A DNA stretch of 64,000 bases from Flectonema sp. DT1601 (taxonomy: Eukaryota; Euglenozoa; Diplonemea; Diplonemida; Diplonemidae): assembly GCA_964019425.1 (NCBI GenBank), contig OZ025820.1, positions 1-64,000 of the forward strand, in the 5' to 3' direction. The notes beneath the pieces were generated by a model. It did no database searches and was not told the DNA's origin. It was given only the letters and a program-made list of their open reading frames with translations. A program made the translations under genes and the position numbers. Of this stretch, positions 38,093 to 51,380 are shown one piece after another. How positions within the stretch are numbered: the stretch's first letter is position 1; every line of letters begins with the position of its first letter.

Positions 38093-39700
38093 CTAGAAAC
38101 CAGTTACTTGAATACCACTCGACTTGAACTCAGGCGATAGCTTTCCAGGATACATTTCAGCAATGCAACTCGTTTTTCGTGTGGATGTCGTTACTTGGTG
38201 AGTTTCTTTTTTAACACCTGCATCTCCTTTCAGGTCAGAACAAGTCTGCCAATACTCAATTTTTGGAACGCAAAGCACCTGACGAAATGCCATTTTAATA
38301 TCCCTCGATGACGACGATGCCAACTCAAAGTACATCACCCCTCCGTTGTATGACCAAAACACTTTCGACATATATATTCGAGATGTCTTCTTCTCAGGTG
38401 ACCAAGCATTATTTACAGAGTGAGTCCTGCTAACAAAACCGCCCTTCGTATCCCACACATCCACAAACATGTCATTATTAGGGAGAACAGCACTAACGTA
38501 ACACCTAAAGTTATCAATATACGCGCTGTTAATAGTACTGTAGCACTCGCATAGCACTCTCGTTGATGAGAGTTCAGTGTAGGAATCCTTTCGGTAGTTT
38601 ATTTTATGGACCTCGACATAATATGGAGGTTGAGAATTCTGGCTTCCGCTATTCCAAAATATTATTAACGAACCTGATGTTCGAAGGAGCTTTGGTCGAG
38701 GACCGTTTCCGTTGTCAGAATTATAATACTTCGCAGGACATGTACACCACTGCTTGGCCTCATAGTGATAAACTTGAACTACTCCTGCATCATCGATGAG
38801 TGCAGCTATCTCACTGGAGCCCTTGAAATCACTTCGTTCTCGAGATTTCCACTCCCCCGTTGGGACTGAACTATCTGGTGAGATATTCGAATTGACTGCT
38901 ACTTCGTGAAGTAACTTTCCGGTATTGAAATTAAAGATGTGCAACATTCCCATAGATTGTGATTCTATTGTTGTCAGAACTCCAATATTCCCCTCATCGT
39001 TAATGTGAATAAGAAGTACTTTCCGACCTGGAAATCCGAGTTCCCCCTGAGTTGAGATAACTCTCGACCTGGTTAAGGGTTTCAATTCATATATAAACCG
39101 ACGTTCTGATACAGTAAGTCCCCGATAAGTCTTTGGAGGTATGATAAATAATTCTATTGATGAGTGTGTCCACACAACAACATTCGTATGAAATGATCGA
39201 TCGACTGAGAAGTCCAACTTGACTATCGTATCACTTGCTAAACCTGTAGCGAGGTATTCTGCTGTTTCAGTGCAAGGAGGCATGCCGAGGTGGCAGCCTT
39301 TTTTGAGAGCAATACGAGTAAGATTATCACAAGTCTCGATACAGTAAAGAGTAAATCTTGTTTTAAATTGTAACCCAACTCTCGGATACGTGTAATACAT
39401 TTGAGAAATAGCTCCCTCATCGTTCTCTAAATTAGGTATCCTTGAAGACTCGAAATCAACCATCAGATTATCGTTACTCGGCCTCCACTTCTTGTGACAG
39501 TAATTTGATTCCCAGAACTCCCTCATGTTCGCACAACCACTGAAATCAATGCTTCCGATATTTCCTGAGATTAGTTGCCAGACGTGTTCATCTTCAGTCA
39601 TTTCCTTCCATCTCTTACAAACTAAAGCAAGGCGAGGTATGGCACTTATAAATGACCAAATATCACATATCACTGGAATGGGACATAATAGTAGTGACAT
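38093..39700 (-). CDS. F-box-like protein
   Basis: 535 residues. The N-terminus (PIPVICDIWSFISAIPRLAL, then VCKRWKEMTEDEHVWQ) fits an F-box, the motif that docks on Skp1 in SCF ubiquitin ligases. The LALVCKRWKxMxxDExxW pattern is the strongest part. The remaining 480 residues contain recurring beta-rich stretches such as GELGFPGRKVLLIHINDEGN and could form a propeller, but I see no clear WD or Kelch repeats. Substrate unknown. A probable acceptor (CCCAACAG) lies just upstream. An out-of-frame ATG between acceptor and start would give a four-codon upstream frame. The family call rests on the F-box only. Confidence 0.65.
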   Translation of the reverse strand: MSLLLCPIPVICDIWSFISAIPRLALVCKRWKEMTEDEHVWQLISGNIGSIDFSGCANMREFWESNYCHKKWRPSNDNLMVDFESSRIPNLENDEGAISQMYYTYPRVGLQFKTRFTLYCIETCDNLTRIALKKGCHLGMPPCTETAEYLATGLASDTIVKLDFSVDRSFHTNVVVWTHSSIELFIIPPKTYRGLTVSERRFIYELKPLTRSRVISTQGELGFPGRKVLLIHINDEGNIGVLTTIESQSMGMLHIFNFNTGKLLHEVAVNSNISPDSSVPTGEWKSRERSDFKGSSEIAALIDDAGVVQVYHYEAKQWCTCPAKYYNSDNGNGPRPKLLRTSGSLIIFWNSGSQNSQPPYYVEVHKINYRKDSYTELSSTRVLCECYSTINSAYIDNFRCYVSAVLPNNDMFVDVWDTKGGFVSRTHSVNNAWSPEKKTSRIYMSKVFWSYNGGVMYFELASSSSRDIKMAFRQVLCVPKIEYWQTCSDLKGDAGVKKETHQVTTSTRKTSCIAEMYPGKLSPEFKSSGIQVTGF

Positions 39701-39912
39701 CCTATCTTGCTACCATGTTGCTGTTGGGAGAGAAGGTAATAATATTATAACGTCAGCTCACTTTAATTATTAATGTTTTTTTTTAACAAAAAAAAAAAAA
39801 GGTTGTTCTTTTGGAGTTATAAAATAATTATTTTTATTTTTTTTTTTTGTGTTTTTGTTAGTTCCCCCACACTAACGTATCTCCGCATTGGAAACAAAAA
39901 AAAAAAAAGTTA

Positions 39913-40482
39913 TTAATCACAAGCAAGTATGGGGGAGTAGTCATCGTATTTTATGTACCCTGTTTCAGGGTCAGCTGCAGCATTGAGCATTTCCAGAACT
40001 TCTTCATTTGTGAAGCGTTCACCGCGTGTAGTCATTAATTCTTTTAGATATTCGGAGTCAATGTAGCCTTTCTTTTCAGGGTCGAGTGCTTCAAAGGCTC
40101 GTAAGATCGTTTCTTCACTGTCACGAATTATTAGTTCTCCGTTGTATTCGTAAGTCAGTAAGATGTCAAGCATCAATTCAAAGAACCGACGAGGTTCTTC
40201 TACAGTGTCTCCAGGTTTTACTGGGTCTCTCTTGAACTTAACGTAACCAGTAGACTGATCGCTTTCCATTTCTCTAATCATTTTGTCGAGTTGACTCTCT
40301 TTTGGGTTCAGTCCTAGAGCTCTGACCATGGTTCCTACTTCTCTGACATCGCAGAGACCATTCTTGTCTCTCTCAAATAGTTTGAATATATTTTTGATCT
40401 CCTCCTCGAGTTTTGCTTTTCGCCGTTTCTCTCGATGTGGAGGGATGAAACTGAATTCTTCCCACTCATGAACTTGAGCCAT
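39913..40482 (-). CDS. EF-hand protein, dynein regulatory complex subunit 8 (DRC8/EFCAB2)-like
   Basis: 189 residues with a calmodulin-like fold: IFKLFERDKNGLCDVREVG and RAFEALDPEKKGYIDSEYL mark two EF-hand pairs, with weaker partners (EMESDQSTGYVKF, AAADPETGYIKYDDY). Most loops lack the full Asp/Glu set, so calcium binding is probably weak, as in DRC8. The opening WEEFSFIPPHREKRRKAKLE and the length match DRC8, a nexin-linker subunit that regulates dynein in the flagellar axoneme. A T-rich tract and TCTCATCAG acceptor precede the ATG. Another axonemal EF-hand protein is the main alternative. Confidence 0.8.
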   Translation of the reverse strand: MAQVHEWEEFSFIPPHREKRRKAKLEEEIKNIFKLFERDKNGLCDVREVGTMVRALGLNPKESQLDKMIREMESDQSTGYVKFKRDPVKPGDTVEEPRRFFELMLDILLTYEYNGELIIRDSEETILRAFEALDPEKKGYIDSEYLKELMTTRGERFTNEEVLEMLNAAADPETGYIKYDDYSPILACD

Positions 40483-40499
40483 TTCTGGATTAGTTGAGT

Positions 40500-41156
40500 T
40501 CTGATGAGAAAAAAAAAAAGATATTTTTAAACTGCTGCTGTCTATTTTCGTTAAACAAATTTTAAGAAAATATCAAAACGACTCCGTTAAAACATTATAA
40601 CAAATACAAATCAGATTTTGGGATTGGATGAGGTGGTGACTACTACGCTAGTCAAGGAAGGATATCGGGACAGAGATAAAGGGAATCAATTTTTTCGATA
40701 ATATCATTAGTACGACAGAAGGAACGAATGCTGAGAAATTTGAAGGAAAAAAAAAGAGCAGAGAGTCATCTGAATCCGCAAAAAGAATTTTTGCAATTCA
40801 ATTTTGTCTGCCGCCACCACTTGGAGTGCTCAAAAAAAAAGGTGGAGGGAAAATAAAATAAAATAACAATCACGAAGGAAGAAAAAAGAAAAAGTGAAAC
40901 CAAAATACGGCCACCAGTCAGCAACACCGAAGCAAGAAAAACTTTTTTTTTATTTTTGTTTTTTTCCATGCATTCATGAGGCATTCTGAAGTACTGAGTC
41001 GAGGAATCATTTCCCACAGAGAAGTGAAACACCTTAGTGTGGAAACCATTTCCCTTATTTTTTTTAAAGAAAAGGATTTTTATTTTATATATCAAAAACC
41101 GCCATGGCGTAAATCAAAAGTGACGAGATGAAAAAGGGAAACGATTAGCCATGAAA

Positions 41157-41187
<31 letters not shown>

Positions 41188-42203
41188 GTATCCAATTTAA
41201 GTTCCTCTCATTAACATGATGCGATGCAGCGATTTTGTTTTTGTTTTGTTTTGTTTTGTCAAAAAGTTTTTTTTTCGTTCTCCAAAAAAAATAAACTAAA
41301 TAAAAAAAGGATTGTACAGAATTAATTTTGTTTCTTTATTATTCCTTAGTTGTGTGTGTGTGTGTGTTTTTTTCTGCTATTTTTTCCTCTGTTCGTAATC
41401 GTCCGCTGTACCTTCCTTCGGTTGAAATTCCCGCACCACAATGACGCGTCAAACAAGGATGAGAAACCTTTTTTTTTTTTTTTTTTTTTTTTGCACAAGA
41501 AAAAAAAGCAAGAGAAAGAGTGAAGGGGAAAAAAAAAAAAAAAAAAAAGGGAATTTAAGAAAAAATAAACAAACACAACTCTGACATGTCTGACTGAAAT
41601 TATTTCATTTTTTTTAATTTTGGGAAATAAGGCAAGTTGGGGAAAATAAGAATGGGATCTCTGAACTGGACTGAAAAATGCAAAGGAAGCCCAAAAGGGA
41701 ACCTCAGTGGCAGGTGGGTAAGCTGCAGGAATTTAAAGGAAAACAGCGAAGGTACAATATAAAGAATACACTTAGAGAACGCCACATGTAGTAAAAGTAA
41801 CAATCGGTTCATTCAAAATTATGAACAATAATTTGAGATCTGTCAACTCATCCAATTGCACCAAACAAATAAAATAAAAAAATAAGAATATTTCTCTCGG
41901 GGAGGTGTTGGGGAGTATTTGTTTCTTCCTTCAGTCCTAACAACTTCTCATCTCATCCGATTCAAGACTTTCTCACTGGAAGATTACTCAAAAAAGTGGA
42001 CGGGGAAAAAAAGGGGGAAAGAGATCCATGAACGCAGAGATTGTAAATAACATTTTAGTATTCCTTACGAGGGTAACGGGGAATGGTAAATTGATAATTT
42101 CTTTTTGTTGCTGAGGTCCTACACACGACAGCGTAGTACATGTTTATAGTCTGCTGACTTCTGTAAGGAGACACCATAAATAATTGATCACATTGCTTAA
42201 AGT
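40500..42203. other. Long AT-rich intergenic region, no supported gene
   Basis: Dense poly(A)/poly(T) runs (for example 41,163-41,187, 41,468-41,492 and 41,530-41,549), a (GT)n tract near 41,350 and a TTTTG run near 41,238. Apparent frames here are driven by homopolymers. Confidence 0.6.
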
Positions 42204-45200
42204 CTACGACAAATCAAAAGATCCTCTTCCCTCTCTCACAGCAATTAACAACTTCTCTCGGAGTATTTCTTTTGAAGAATACGCTGGTAGTTTTAGGTAA
42301 TGAAAACAAGTGTTGACAGATGGTAGAGGAACATCGCTGTACAGACAGTCGTCGTCTACTACTTCGAATTCCAATCCACGCCGGACAACAGTAATCTGTT
42401 TTATTTATTTTATTTATGTATTACTTTACGATTTTAACAATTCTCACAAGATGCGTGACGACAAACCTTTGGACACAATCCTCCCAACGGCATCCTTGGA
42501 GACCCGCTAATGAATGTGAGAAAGTTTCGCTGTTCTTCATTTGTCATCTCAACGACAACTTCAATTAGCTGTTTTGTGTTGTGTTGTTTTTAACTTAAAT
42601 AACTCCTGTAGTGTGTCACCTTTCATCTGAACACGAGAAGAAAAAAAAATAATTGTGGTAACACCCGACACTCTTTTTCGTGAAATGAACACAATAAAAA
42701 CAAACCTGTTTAATTGGTATACTAGTTCTGACGTATCCATGATCGCAGATAATATCGTTTTTGAGTGCTTCTGCTGTAGACCAAAGTCTGTCGTCTGCTC
42801 TTCCTTCAATAATTGATTGCAGTTCTTCAGCAGTGAACACTTGAAGTGCTGAAGTTGGAAAAACTTCATTAATTCCGTGAAGAATCGCTTTGATATGAGA
42901 AGCGATCCCTCCATTTAGAAATACATCTCTACAGCGACTGACATAAGTAGGAGCGTTTGAACTATTTAGTAACACATCAGACTGCATTATAAAATAATTA
43001 TCAGTTCCCGGCAGAACCGTATCTAACTCTAAACTATCAATTGGGTGTTGCTCTCCTTCAGAAGGCTGAATTAAAGTCAGAGACTCAATATGTCTTAAAG
43101 AACGTTCATATTCCGGTTCAATCAATTCCAAGTTCTCAGAAGCGTTGTGTAATATATCCTGTCCTAGGAGGAGTCTATAGAATAGAATATTAAAATGAAC
43201 ATTCAAAACTTTGTATTCTCTGATAGAACGACCGATGAGTCTACCGACGAATAAGAAACTCTGAGCTAATCGACTTCTCACTGATGAAGAAGCTGACGGA
43301 TTACAAACTGTCGGAAACAATCCATTCGGATGATGCACAAAACCTCCCTCGTCTGTCTCACCTCTCCAGAGGTGAAGTGACGCTCGTTGGATTTCATTGC
43401 CGACGAGATTGAAGAACTCTGTTGTTGGTCCAGAACCAGTTCCTGGCTCACCATCAAAATAAATATCAAGATGAAGCGGTGAAGTCGCATGTCGTGATAA
43501 CAACACTTCAGCGCAGTGTAGAATCGCATCTCTTGAAACCACAACTTTTTGTTTTCTGAGAGAGCTCCGACTCCAAATTCCAGGAAGTCGAAGCCACTGA
43601 CTTCCCAAAACAGTTCTAAAAGTTGATATCCATCCGGAACCATGAGCTCCTCCTAATGGAACAACATAACTCGGTAATAATATACCTCTTAGTAATGTTT
43701 GTCTTGCTCCACAAACTATGTTATCAAAATATTGCATTCGAAGATGAAATGGAAACAATAATGGATACTTCGTCACCACAACTCTCACTAATCTGCGAGT
43801 GTCACCAACGCACTGATTCAAAGGACTTAGTGAAGGAAAGTTTATTGCGATACTGGCTGCGCGATGTTCGTCGCTGAGGAGAGCTGAAGCAAGCTTTAGG
43901 TTCGAACTGGAGAGGGGATTTAGAGAACCAGAATTAGAGATGTTGTTGTTGTCACAAATGTCATTCTGAAGGGACGCAGTTAGCGAACCGGCTTCGAGGC
44001 TTACTTTTAGCCTGTTCGTTTCTGCGATTTCTACTGTTGCAGCAGAATTATTGTCACTCGAAACAGTACCGCAACCACTCACAGGATCATTTAGTCTTCG
44101 ATAATGAACTACAAAGTTACCCGACCACAGAGATAGAGCTTTGTTTAGCATCGACTTCCCCAGGTGGGTTTTTTGTTGATTTGTGAGACTACACGCAGTT
44201 AATATTTTACGCATATTCAATCCCACAGTGCTGTACAGAATAGCCGCATCCAGAATAGTTAATCTCTTGCTGGGTATGACGTGACCATCGATGAGGAATT
44301 CAATTGCTGAAGGAAGTTCTGTCTCAGGAAATATTTTATCAGACTCACTGTCAGTAGTCGCATTGGTGTGAGAATCTTCTCTGCTGCCAGTGGTTCCAGT
44401 TGTGCCGCTAGCGTTCATTGCTGGCTGGACAGCTCCCTGAACAGCAGCAAGAGGGTTCTGGTTACCACCATCGCTGTGATTTGATGCAGCTGCTGTACTG
44501 CTTCGAGTTGTAGCATTCTGAGGATGGAATGCAGCATGAACACTACTAGTAACTGACCTAGTTGGAGGTTCTACAATAATATCAGATGAAGTAGAAACAA
44601 CAGCAGCAGTACTTCTTCCTCTGTCTGCTACAGAACTCAAAGGAATAGTTGGATTGCTATTTGATAATACAACACTTGGTGTTGGTGATGTTGGTAAAAG
44701 AGGATCCATTGCAGGACTCAATGTTCTCGTACAGGGAAGACTTACAGCACACGAGGCATGAACACCAGGACTGTTTATTACTTGAGTTGGTCGTTGAGTC
44801 TCAGTCACAGAATTCACTTCTGTCTCTCTGACAGAATTTACTTCTGATTGACCCGTCGGAGAATGAGGTCCAACAACTGATGGTAACTCTCTACTTACAA
44901 CAGCCTGAGGTAGTGTTGATTGTCCTCTATAAGGAACACTACTAACACTCGATATCGTAGCAGCACTTTGTAAAGGTGAGCTGGGCTGTTGAGTTGAGCT
45001 TTGAGTACGAATCGGAACATCAACAGCTGATGAAGTACTGGCTTCAGCAATATTACTCTTTATAGTATCAGCTCTGTACTCAGTAGTGTTACTGTCAATA
45101 GCTATTTGATCACTAAATGTTATTTGAGTATCTTCTTGTTGAAAACTGTTAGCATCTGTTACTGAATTTGCACTCAGAGCATGTGGAGCAGTGCTACCAG

Positions 45201-48200
45201 GATTTACTACTGCACTTGATGAACTCTCAAGTCCACTCTCATCTCTGTGATCATCCTCACTAGATTGTGGAAGTACGACAGGACTGTCAACTGTTACGAG
45301 TGGAGACGCTCCAACTTGAGGAGGTGTTCCATACAATCCATTACTTCTCATTTCATCAACACCTGAGTGAGATGAACGATGTCTTGATGGCTGTGGTGCT
45401 GATCTTCCATCGTCCTTCTTACTGTTGATGTACTTCTCAAGAAGACCAAAAGTCGCAAACGGAAAGACTGACACCGTATGAACTTGATCAGGTTCACTTT
45501 TATCATCGTAAGTACCAGACATTGGAACACATCTAAGAAAGAATGGACGAGTTAGTCGATCAATAATATTATTCATAACTCCTGAAGATATCACCGCTGG
45601 AAGGTAACTAACTCTCAAGGGAAGTGATATTGAGGAAATGTGTTGAGCTTTACCATCACTCGATGATCCAATTCTTCCACAATCACTACCACCTCTTATT
45701 GTTAACATGTGTAATGATGAATAGGTTAGTCCTGTAGCAGGTAATCCAATATTTATACATCTTTGAACTATGTCACTGAGTGTTTGTATTGCTGAGTGTG
45801 ACTTCTTACCTTTTGCTGCTACTAAAGTAAACTCCGCTCTTTTACTCGGATCTGACAACATGGCAGACAGAGTTTCCATAGCACTGCAGTTAGGATGTAA
45901 TAACTCATACGGAGTTACTCTTTGTTCTTCAATCACACGTAGTAGTTCAATAATGTTTCGAGTGGTGTTGTGAGAGTTTAATATTTCATGGAGATCCTCG
46001 AGGTCCTTAGTAGCTGATTCAGTACTCGCAAAACTTGTTAATTCTGTCTGAACATTCTCCGCGTACGATACCAACTTATTTAATATTCTTTTATTAGAAC
46101 AGCTGTGACTTGGTTTAGCTGCTTCAACTGATGACACTTCACTACAACAGTTCTGACCTCTCGATCGTAGTACTGAAGGTAAGTCAGTTACCTGTTGTAG
46201 AGCTCCGTTAATTCCATTTCTTATTAAATGAGAAGTAAAGACATCACCGTGAATACTTAATATCAAATCAATACAAACAAGTATCGCTGATAGAGTTCTT
46301 CCATAAACAGAAAGTCCCGGTGTCGGAGATACTAAATGACCCCTCGTATAGTCAGACATGTTAACAGGACTGTACCTAACACATGATGAAATAGTCAACA
46401 CTAAAGCAGCAGATAAAGTATCTGCATATGTGATTAATAAGCAACTCAGGGGGGGTGCTGTATCTGTTGACGGAATTCCTGTTGGAGGCTGTGCTGACGA
46501 ATCTTCGGATCGAACTTCAACCTGCTCTTCAGCCTTTGAAACCTGCGCTGCTATTACTGTTTTATAAACAGATATTATTCTTGTGATAGCAATGACTGCA
46601 TCTTTGATTAGATTCGCATTCACAGATGAGTTTAAAAATTGAATCAGAGTCGGCAACACGTGAATTAATAATTGTTTTAAGAATAACGGATTAGAAGTAA
46701 TGTGAGAAATAATAACTTTATCAAGTGCAGCTGTTGATGGTAATAATGTACTTCGTAAATCACCATCACTGTACGTCGCGGTATCAATAACTCGTCTGTC
46801 TGCAGAGGTGGAGGATGCGTCAGTGTCTGGAGGAGTTCCCTGCCAACATGAAATAATCTTTTGTTTTAGAATTTCAAGACAAGAAGAACAGGAACCATCA
46901 GAAGTACCTTTCTCTGACCTAACATGATATGATTTCGTAGTAACTATTTCATCATTACTAATCTCATCGCTATGACTGGAATGAGTCGCGTTAACAACAT
47001 CTGCATCACTCGGCTCACTCTGAAGTGGAGGTGCTATCACTGGATGGATTTGATTACTTCTTAAGAAGTTTGATGACCTTCTCGAACTAGTTCGCGCTGG
47101 TTTCTGTCTTCCAACAACATCATCACTTTCATCATTCAAAGATCCAACATAACATCTTACAAAGTAACATGGGATAGGGTCTCTGTATATTGGTCTCGTA
47201 CCTCCTGTTCCACGTGATACTTGTCTCATATCACTAAAGCGGAGAGTAGAGTTACGGCCGTGAATTATTATATCGACGGCTTTTAGTTGATTTGATTTGC
47301 GTTGGCGGGAGTACTCTGTTTCAAGTTCGTGGCAGACCAGTTCTTCGAATTCTGAAAAGTTTCGATAATCGTCCTCCCACGTCCACCAATGAAATGGAAT
47401 TAAGATTTCAACGTCGAGAAGTGAATTAGAAACTGACGGGAGTAACATTGAAAGGAATTCCAAAGCAATCGAAATTGAAGTTTCTTCTTGCGATTGATAA
47501 ACAGTTCCTCTCTTGTCATTATTTCCATTCTCTGATGTGTTTGATGTGAACGCAGCTCCATTAAACGCAACTTGTGACATGAACATCTGCCCACCATCAT
47601 CACCATCACCAATCCCTCTTTGAGAAGCGTAGTCAGGACTAGTTTGCATATTCTTTTTAATAATAGCGCAAGTTAATTCCAAAATCCTTTGATCTTGGTA
47701 TGCTTCAATTCCCTTTGTGGGATTCGTGTTATAAATCACAACCATCACTCGAAGTATAAAAGAATACTGAGTTGGTGCGCAATGACGTAATTTGAAATCG
47801 TGAGATTCGACTGAAGTATCGGAAGAGTCAGCAGGAACTCTAATAGTGTCAAGGAGAGCTGTAAATAAATAACTATTTATAATACTATTCAATATAACAG
47901 GATCTGATCCAAGCCTGTCTATCATGTGAGCAAATGCTAAACAAGTTCCGCTGATTGCACCGACAGCTTCCCTTGCAGTTGCTGTGTCTGAGAGTCTGAG
48001 TGTTGCTCTGTTCAGGATTGAAACTAAAACAGGAAACACACTTTCAATAACTTCCCAATCAGAATGCCTTAACCTACTACAGATGTTACTTAGAATGCTA
48101 ATTACTCGAATGTGAAGTCTTTCTTTTGCTGATTCCAATCCCTCCAACCAAAGCAATAGTTTTTGTAACCCAGATCGCTCAAGGATGAGATGTGGAAAGT

Positions 48201-48576
48201 CTAAAGAGAGACACTCTATAGATTTAATTAACTCCTCAGCCAACTGAATAGTAACATCAGATTGTGACAATAAATCCAACGCCAGTGGAATTACGTCATG
48301 AGCTACTGTCGCAGGACCAGATCTCGGAACAATATCGAGAATCAAAGCGATTGCTCTCATTGCGAAGACTTTCAACTCCGGCAACAGAGATTTCATTATT
48401 AAGATTTCTGACAACACTTTCACAAACGCCTGAGCATCTATAACTCTAATGTGGTCTTCGGAACCAATACACAGGATGGTACAAATCTCCTCACACAGAC
48501 CAACCATCAGAACTTCTGACTTCGTCTTCTTCGCAAACTGCAGCTGCTGAAGCAGCCCATTTATATCGTCAGCCAT
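42204..48576 (-). CDS. HECT E3 ubiquitin ligase, UFD4/TRIP12-like (three exons)
   Basis: Exons 42,706-48,576, 42,467-42,568 and 42,204-42,395; introns of 137 and 71 bp are GT-AG and keep phase, giving about 2,054 residues. The N-terminus is helical and armadillo-like ([20 protein letters not shown], then [20 protein letters not shown]), typical of UFD4/TRIP12. A long Ser/Thr-rich low-complexity centre (about 1000-1400) follows. The HECT domain covers the last 380 residues: [25 protein letters not shown], then [12 protein letters not shown] (exon 2). Exon 3 holds the catalytic cysteine in [14 protein letters not shown] (Cys about 2021, codon 42,306-42,308) and ends EGRGSFDLS. It attaches ubiquitin to substrates, in yeast and animals the fusion-degradation pathway. 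Exon 1 alone would lack the active site. Confidence 0.92.
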
Positions 48577-48690
48577 TATTTCTTATTGGTGAGTCCTAAT
48601 GAGGTTCTCAGATTGTTGTTATTACCGACCTTCCATTTAGAAGTGTAGTGAGGAAGACTTACAACCTTCTGTTATGTACTGCCGTACTGA
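48577..48690 (-). promoter_or_regulatory. 5' flank of the HECT ligase gene with trans-splice acceptor
   Basis: The minus strand reads CCTCATTAG then GACTCACC about 20 bp before the ATG, a likely SL acceptor. Inferred from position only. Confidence 0.4.
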
Positions 48691-48805
48691 TGGAGGGAGA
48701 TAACTTGATACTAATATTAAATAGAAAGCAACTTGAAACTGGCTAAAACGAGAATAGGGTTCGGCCAAACCTGGTTGCAATATAAGAAAATCAACAATTG
48801 GAGGG
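48691..48805. repeat. Dispersed repeat A, copy 1
   Basis: Shares TAACTTGAT, AAAGCAACTTGAAACTGGCT, AAAACGA and GGGTTCGGCCAAACCTGGTT with 50,391-50,495. The core can fold (GGTT...AACC; GCAAC...GTTGC). It lies about 115 bp upstream of the HECT ligase ATG. Confidence 0.85.
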
Positions 48806-49477
48806 AGAGAGAGATTGTTTTATTCAAAAAAAAAAACAGAATACTTTTGTACTTAAGAGCACCTCATCAGTGACACGAGAACTGTAAAATATAAAATAAA
48901 ATAACAACAACAGACGACAACTCTCCTAATCAATTTCTGACTATTAATGCCTAGTAATATTAGCTCATTCCTATTTAGTAGGGAAGGGGAAGGTAGTCGG
49001 GAGGGTGTATTTAGATGAAAAAGAAATAAAAAACTAAATAGGGATAAATAGAAAAGGGAAAGATGAATGCACAAATGTACAGTAAGACATCACTGGTAGG
49101 CTAAGAGAGGATTTCTCACACACACTCCCCTCGTCTTGATAGAATTATAAATAAAACATTATTATGGCAAGCTGGAAATGTTTTTTTTTTTTTTTTTTTT
49201 TTTTGAATTATAGAACAGGTCATCCCACTCAGTGGGCGGTTTTTTTTTAATTTCTTTCTCTCAAACAAATAATATAAAAGGAGGGGGTAGTAGCAGAAGG
49301 CTACTCATTGCTGTACTCACTTTTTGATTTCATTCGTAGATAACGAATATCTGTGCACACGAGAGCTGAAGATGATTTCCGTGTGTTGTCACCATTCTCA
49401 CTGTTGGCTGCTCAATTCGAGCTGTTTAAAAGCCAAAATATTATTTTTTTACTTAACAATCAGCGTGTTAGTTTTCT

Positions 49478-49518
<41 letters not shown>

Positions 49519-50180
49519 CAGAAAGAAGGGACCCGCCCCTCGTTGAACAATATTACGGCAAAAATAAATAACTTACATTTTGTGTAGCCTCCAGAAAATA
49601 GAAAGTTTCTTTTGACGGGTACAGGATTTACTTACTTTTTATCTGCTCAGCGATATTTTTTTTATTTTTCTTGTTTCCCCACATCGTAGATGTGGTTCTC
49701 CGAATACCCGATTGGTTTAGAATTAATTGTGATTGAAAACAAACAAACGATTGTTGTCAATTACTGATTCGTGTTTCTTATTTAAGAGAAATTAATTTAA
49801 AAAAAATAATAAAAAAAATTAAGGACGGTTTTGTTTATATACTCAGTTTTTTCAACTTTTATTAACAGGAAGTGATAGTTTTGACAAAAAAAAAAAAAAA
49901 AAAAAAAAAAAGTACGTTTAGTAGTAAGAAAACACAACAAAAGGGAAATATATACTTGGTCTTATTGACCAGAAGACGTCGTCGCAATCTGGTAATTATC
50001 AACGAGGGGGGGGTGATGGTGAAAACAGAATAATCTTCATAATACTAAAATAGGTAATAAAGTCAAACTGAAGAAATGACAGAAGATTAAAGTTTCACTT
50101 TTTTTAGAATAGTTGGCTAAGAATGCAAAGACAACGTATTACACTTGTACATAACTAAAATTATATTAGAAAAAAGTATC
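48806..50180. other. Intergenic, homopolymer-rich
   Basis: Long A/T runs (49,181-49,204 T; 49,481-49,516 A; 49,887-49,911 A). CAACGAGGGGGGG near 49,999 recurs near 50,389, and a variant near 51,152. No gene supported. Confidence 0.55.
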
Positions 50181-50240
50181 TAAAAAATCGTTCGGGGGCC
50201 ACATTCTACAAGTTGAGCGCCCCATGCTTTGCAGTCCGTT
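50181..50240. repeat. Dispersed repeat B, copy 1
   Basis: GGGGGCCACATTCTACAAGT, then TGAGCGCC and GTTACAGC; a shorter form (GAGGGCCCACGTACTACAGG, then TTGAGCGCTGTTACAGC) is at 50,518-50,560. Both may be degraded copies of one small element. Confidence 0.65.
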
Positions 50241-50390
50241 ACAGCGGATGTAAATTTATTTTCCTTTCTTTTTTTTTTTTTTTTTTTTCGGTTATCATAT
50301 TTTCTGTAATTACTACTACCAGAATCTACTTCTGTTAAACAGAACATTGATTACTTTGAAGTTGAAGGTCATTCTCGAAGCGCCCATCAA

Positions 50391-50560
50391 CGAGGGGGGG
50401 TAACTTGATCCTTTGATTAATAAAGCAACTTGAAACTGGCTAAAACGAATACAGGGTTCGGCCAAACCTGGTTGCAATGAAAAGAGACCAACAGTTCCTA
50501 TCGATAAAATCCTGTCGAATACGGGGATTGAGGGCCCACGTACTACAGGTTGAGCGCTGT
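50391..50560. repeat. Dispersed repeats A and B, second copies
   Basis: Repeat A at 50,391-50,495 and the shorter repeat B at 50,518-50,560 lie side by side here, whereas their other copies are 1.5 kb apart. Confidence 0.75.
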
Positions 50561-51349
50561 TACAGCTTATAATCAGTACTTTTTTACACACGAGGGTTGA
50601 ATTGTTTGAATATATTTGTGAAGACATAAACATCTGTATTGGACGAGTTAACATAACAGTAGACTAAATATAATGGTTAGTAAACACCCTGCATATGACG
50701 TAGAGGACTTTACATTATAATTAATGTTTCTCTCTTAGTTGCATACATGTCTCTTTTTCTGTGTTGTCTGTCTTCAAATAGCCGTGAGCCCTGGGGTAAT
50801 ACGGCAGAGTGTAGGTTTCACCCACTAATTACTTGTCCAAAGATTTTTTTAAAAAATGAGCTAGTTTGTAGCACACTACTAGCGGAGCACTCACCTTAAA
50901 TAAATTCAGGTAGTGTTGTCCAGGATTCAGTTAGCAAAACATGAGGGAGTTGCATAACCCAACAAACAATGTTGGGGTGGTGGCATCGACGGGTTTTGAG
51001 TAAAGACATCAATTGACAAGTCCAGAGTGGGGGAGGCTTATCGAAATAAACTCATCATCCAACAAAGAAGGTTAACTGTTTGATTTGTACGTAAAATACA
51101 AATGTATTGTAAATAACATAACGATAATTTAACATTAGCTTTAGATCATTCAACGAGGAGGGGAGGTAAGCAAACAGAAAATACGATTGAGCTCTCAGTC
51201 ATCTAAAACTCAAAGAGCCCGTGTCCCAGCGCCACTCAAAACAAAACAAAAACAGAACGATAACCAAAACAACTTAACTGTAAAAAATTAAATTAAATTA
51301 AAGAAAAGAAAACTCTCTCATTACTCATAATGCGGATTAAAGATTTGCA

Positions 51350-51380
<31 letters not shown>

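Noticed and set aside
41346-41812. Short hydrophobic minus-strand frames in the 41-kb spacer
   Set aside because: They consist mainly of translated homopolymer runs (poly-Lys/Phe).
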